A program made the translations under genes and the position numbers. A stretch of 44,336 bases of DNA from an uncultured Campylobacter sp. GTDB lineage: Bacteria > Campylobacterota > Campylobacteria > Campylobacterales > Campylobacteraceae. The notes beneath the pieces are model-generated. The model did no database searches. It was not told where the DNA came from and saw only the letters and a program-made list of their open reading frames with translations. Location of the stretch: contig NZ_CALHVM010000009.1 in NCBI RefSeq assembly GCF_938039205.1, positions 1 to 44,336 on the forward strand. The letters run 5' to 3'. Positions 41,978-44,336 of this stretch are shown in pieces (the stretch's first letter is position 1; each line of letters opens with the position of its first letter).

Positions 41978-42970
41978 ATGGCAAAAAATAATTTAATCGG
42001 CGGCTCCATCTGGGACGAATACTCCCAAAACGTCCAAAACCGCATGAACAATCCCAAATTTATGGGCGAGATCACCGAGGACGAGGCAAAAGCAAGAGGT
42101 GGCAAGCTCATCGTAGCTGACTTTGGCGCAGAGAGTTGCGGCGACGCGGTGAGGCTATATTGGCTCGTGGATGAGAAAACCGACCGCATCATGGACGCTA
42201 AATTTAAGAGCTTTGGCTGCGGTACGGCGGTGGCGAGCTCCGATACGATGGCTGAGCTTTGCATCGGTAAGACCGTGGACGAAGCGGTCAAAATCACCAA
42301 CATCGACGTGGAAAAAGCCATGCGCGATACCCCGGACGTCCCTGCCGTCCCGCCGCAAAAGATGCACTGTTCGGTCATGGCCTACGACGTCATCAAGGCA
42401 GCCGCAGCGCAGTACAAGGGCGTGGATCCTGAGCATTTCGAGGACGAGATCATCGTGTGCGAGTGTGCGCGCGTGAGCCTAGGCACGATCAAAGAGGTCA
42501 TCCGCCTAAACGATCTACACACGGTCGAAGAAATCACGCAATACACCAAAGCAGGCGCCTTTTGCAAGTCCTGCGTACGCCCGGGCGGACACGAAAAGCG
42601 CGAGTATTATCTCGTGGACATCCTCACAGACACCAGAGCCGAGATGGAGCAGGAGAAAAAGCAAGCCATCATCGACGCGCAAGTTTCTGGCAAATTTGAC
42701 GATGTGAGCTTTGAAAATATGACCGTCGTGGGCCAGCTAAAAGCCATCGAGAGCGTCATAGATAGAGATGTTCGCCCGATGCTGATGATGGACGGCGGAA
42801 ATATGGAAATCCTCGATTTGCAAAAAGACGCCGAGGGTAAATTTGACGTCTATATCCGCTATATGGGTGCTTGCAGCGGCTGCGCGAGCGGTGCGACCGG
42901 CACGCTATACGCGATCGAAAACGTGCTTCAAGAAAACCTCAGCCCAAATATCCGCGTCCTACCTATCTGA
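41978..42970 (+). CDS. nifU: NifU Fe-S cluster scaffold protein
   Basis: A 330-residue three-domain NifU. The N-terminal IscU-like scaffold has C54, C81 and C131; the central BFD-like 2Fe-2S domain has C161-x-C163 and C196-x2-C199; the C-terminal Nfu domain has C299-x2-C302 in GACSGCASG. It receives sulfur from NifS and builds clusters. AAAAAGGAAATAAA precedes the ATG. Full-length domain content argues against decay. Confidence 0.96.
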   Translation: MAKNNLIGGSIWDEYSQNVQNRMNNPKFMGEITEDEAKARGGKLIVADFGAESCGDAVRLYWLVDEKTDRIMDAKFKSFGCGTAVASSDTMAELCIGKTVDEAVKITNIDVEKAMRDTPDVPAVPPQKMHCSVMAYDVIKAAAAQYKGVDPEHFEDEIIVCECARVSLGTIKEVIRLNDLHTVEEITQYTKAGAFCKSCVRPGGHEKREYYLVDILTDTRAEMEQEKKQAIIDAQVSGKFDDVSFENMTVVGQLKAIESVIDRDVRPMLMMDGGNMEILDLQKDAEGKFDVYIRYMGACSGCASGATGTLYAIENVLQENLSPNIRVLPI

Positions 42971-43025
42971 TTTGCTTTAGACGGCAAATTTGACGCGGCT
43001 TAGGGCTCAAATTTGCATTAAATTC

Positions 43026-43046
43026 GGGCGGTTATTTTAGCCGCCC
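43026..43046. terminator. Possible terminator after nifU
   Basis: GGGCGG (43026-43031) and CCGCCC (43041-43046) form a short GC-rich stem with a 9-base loop, 56 bases after the nifU stop. No T run follows on the plus strand. Confidence 0.35.
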
Positions 43047-43101
43047 CTGCTCTACTTGTTTACAAATTTAAACGCCAAATTTAGTCTCGCCATTTTAAAT
43101 T

Positions 43102-43953
43102 TCACTCTTTTATTTCCTTATAAAAGCTTAAATTACGAGCCAAACAAACAACGGTCGTTATCAACAGTATCGGTATCAGTGGCAAATACAAATAAACAAA
43201 AGTCGCTGCTGCATCACTACTATGAACAGCCTTGCCTTCCAAAAACAACGAACCCACTGGATAATACAAAACCAGCGTCATGATCGCAAAATTTTCTATC
43301 GCGAAAATCGTATTGCTTTTTTCGGGATTTTCGACGAAAAGTTTGCTATACCTGCGCTCCGAAATAAAAAATACGCCTACGCAAATGGCGCTAACTATGA
43401 ATACCCAGTATAATTTATCAACATTAGATGAAAATAAAATCAAAAAAGCCATCGCCGCAAAGCTCACGAAGGCAAATCTAACCAAACGATGAAGCTGATA
43501 TCTGCGCTTTAAATTTTCGGGGATTTGAGCTAGAGCTTTGCCGTATTCTAGCGCTTCGGCCTCGTCGTCGCTTTGGCTTGGCTCGGATTCATGGCTCGCG
43601 CACTCAAATTTCGGCTCAGATTCGGTTGTGTTGCTTTGATTGGCTTGCACTTGGCTTAAATTTTGCCCATTAGTCGTTTCGTCCGCGACTAGCTCGTTGA
43701 TTTTCTCTTGCGATTTTAGTACTCTTTGCGGCAGATACACGGTCTCATCGGCAGCAAATTCGTCGTTAGCATTGTGGGCTATTATTGCGATGGGGAGCAT
43801 AATTGTCGTGATAAAGATCGCCTGCACGGTCGTTGGCGTGCTAAAAGCCGCATCCAAAAACAACGCATATAAGCTCACCGCAATGAAAAAGAGCGCGATA
43901 GTTTCAGTACATATCAAGGTAAAGGCTTTGCCTTCGTCGCTAAACAAAAACAC
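43102..43953 (-). CDS. Membrane protein, downstream part of a probably frameshifted gene
   Basis: A 283-residue frame with hydrophobic segments near 10-33, 40-60 (start region), then an acidic/Gln-rich hydrophilic stretch (about 65-140), and four more helices near 160-180, 184-202, 214-235 and 250-272. The nominal GTG start at 43953 has no ribosome site, and the frame stays open upstream with a sensible basic stretch (SPRRKRYSVFLF), suggesting that the true N-terminus is the frame at 43914-44204. No family recognised. Confidence 0.55.
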   Translation of the reverse strand: MFLFSDEGKAFTLICTETIALFFIAVSLYALFLDAAFSTPTTVQAIFITTIMLPIAIIAHNANDEFAADETVYLPQRVLKSQEKINELVADETTNGQNLSQVQANQSNTTESEPKFECASHESEPSQSDDEAEALEYGKALAQIPENLKRRYQLHRLVRFAFVSFAAMAFLILFSSNVDKLYWVFIVSAICVGVFFISERRYSKLFVENPEKSNTIFAIENFAIMTLVLYYPVGSLFLEGKAVHSSDAAATFVYLYLPLIPILLITTVVCLARNLSFYKEIKE

Positions 43954-44204
43954 GCTATATCGCTTGCGCCTAGGCGACTTAACGAAAAGAGTATTAATGC
44001 AGCAGACATGCCAAACGCCACAGCAAATAAAAAAGGTGATGATGGGTGCGCAGGATCTATCAAGAAAGGAAAAAGAAGCATTATAAAAGTTGCGGAAAGC
44101 CCGATAAATAAATTCTTACCAAAACGCCAATTATCGTAACTTTTTAAAGCGTCTTGCGGAATTTGACTGATGTCGACGGCGATTTTATCTTTTTGAGTTT
44201 GCAT
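43914..44204 (-). CDS. Membrane protein, upstream part of a probably frameshifted gene
   Basis: A 96-residue frame starting MQTQKDKIAVDISQ with a very strong ribosome site (AAGGAGG five bases before ATG). It has two membrane helices (near 31-49 and 57-76) and then a short tail (LGASDIACFCLATKAK) that looks out of frame. It overlaps the next frame by 40 bases. The two together look like one six-to-eight-helix membrane protein. A possible -10 (TAAAAT) lies upstream near 44224-44229. Confidence 0.55.
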   Translation of the reverse strand: MQTQKDKIAVDISQIPQDALKSYDNWRFGKNLFIGLSATFIMLLFPFLIDPAHPSSPFLFAVAFGMSAALILFSLSRLGASDIACFCLATKAKPLP

Positions 44205-44336
44205 TTTCTCCTCCTTTTTTGTTATTTTAGCCTAAATTTTAACTATATCATCACCAAAATCTATTTCCCCCAAACCCCAACTTACGAAATTAAATTTTTC
44301 TACTTCATTTATCAAAATACCTAAAATTCCGATAAT

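Overview
The window reads as a chromosomal segment of a Campylobacter species. The main evidence is protein content and gene order. A CmeR/CmeABC multidrug efflux locus sits beside CcoG, ribosomal protein S21, a UPF0323 lipoprotein, a glutathionylspermidine synthase-like protein, a D-2-hydroxyacid dehydrogenase and a YajQ protein, which is the order I recall from C. jejuni Cj0365-Cj0374. A second block (def, clpP, tig, folE, fliI) matches my recollection of Cj0191-Cj0195. Many codons are GC-rich while the intergenic DNA is AT-rich and crowded with AAATTT, which suggests a higher-GC oral-type Campylobacter (C. rectus/C. showae/C. curvus-like). That species-level statement is inference.

Layout. 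1-3.4 kb (minus): end of a tRNA-Pro gene, a MATE exporter coupled to an AlkD-like DNA repair protein, a TerC-family membrane protein and tRNA-Glu. 3.5-9.8 kb (plus): lipoprotein, endonuclease IV, FadL-type outer-membrane channel, acyl-CoA ligase and an AAA ATPase in a tightly packed operon, then a small membrane protein. 9.8-13.9 kb (minus): two overlapping dynamin-like GTPases. 14.0-21.4 kb (minus): a radical-SAM HemW-like protein, then a six-gene operon (HTH protein, UPF0323 lipoprotein, glutathionylspermidine synthase-like, D-2-hydroxyacid dehydrogenase, YajQ, multi-pass membrane protein), with rpsU upstream. 21.6-29.5 kb (plus): ccoG, cmeR and cmeABC with a recognisable operator and a strong terminator. 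29.5-30.2 kb: gene-free and repeat-rich. 30.2-37.2 kb (minus): a seven-gene overlapping operon tig-clpP-degenerate GGDEF-def-comM-like-nnr-purN. 37.3-43.0 kb (plus): folE, fliI, a membrane protein, then nifS and nifU for Fe-S assembly. 43.1-44.2 kb (minus): a membrane protein that appears frameshifted.

How the genes fit together. The minus operon at 30-37 kb groups functions acting on nascent proteins (trigger factor, deformylase, ClpP) with a catalytically dead GGDEF protein that keeps its I-site. The cme locus is a complete regulated tripartite pump. FadL plus acyl-CoA ligase suggests uptake and activation of exogenous fatty acids, next to a membrane-tethering dynamin pair. NifS and NifU form a complete Fe-S assembly unit, preceded by a perfect 17-bp inverted repeat and separated by an unusually long structured spacer.

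I saw no CRISPR array, insertion sequence, prophage or obvious horizontally acquired island. The least explained signals are non-coding: the nifS inverted repeat, the nifS-nifU spacer, the dispersed AAATTTGACGC motif with hairpins at stop codons, and the duplicated 100-bp unit near 30 kb.
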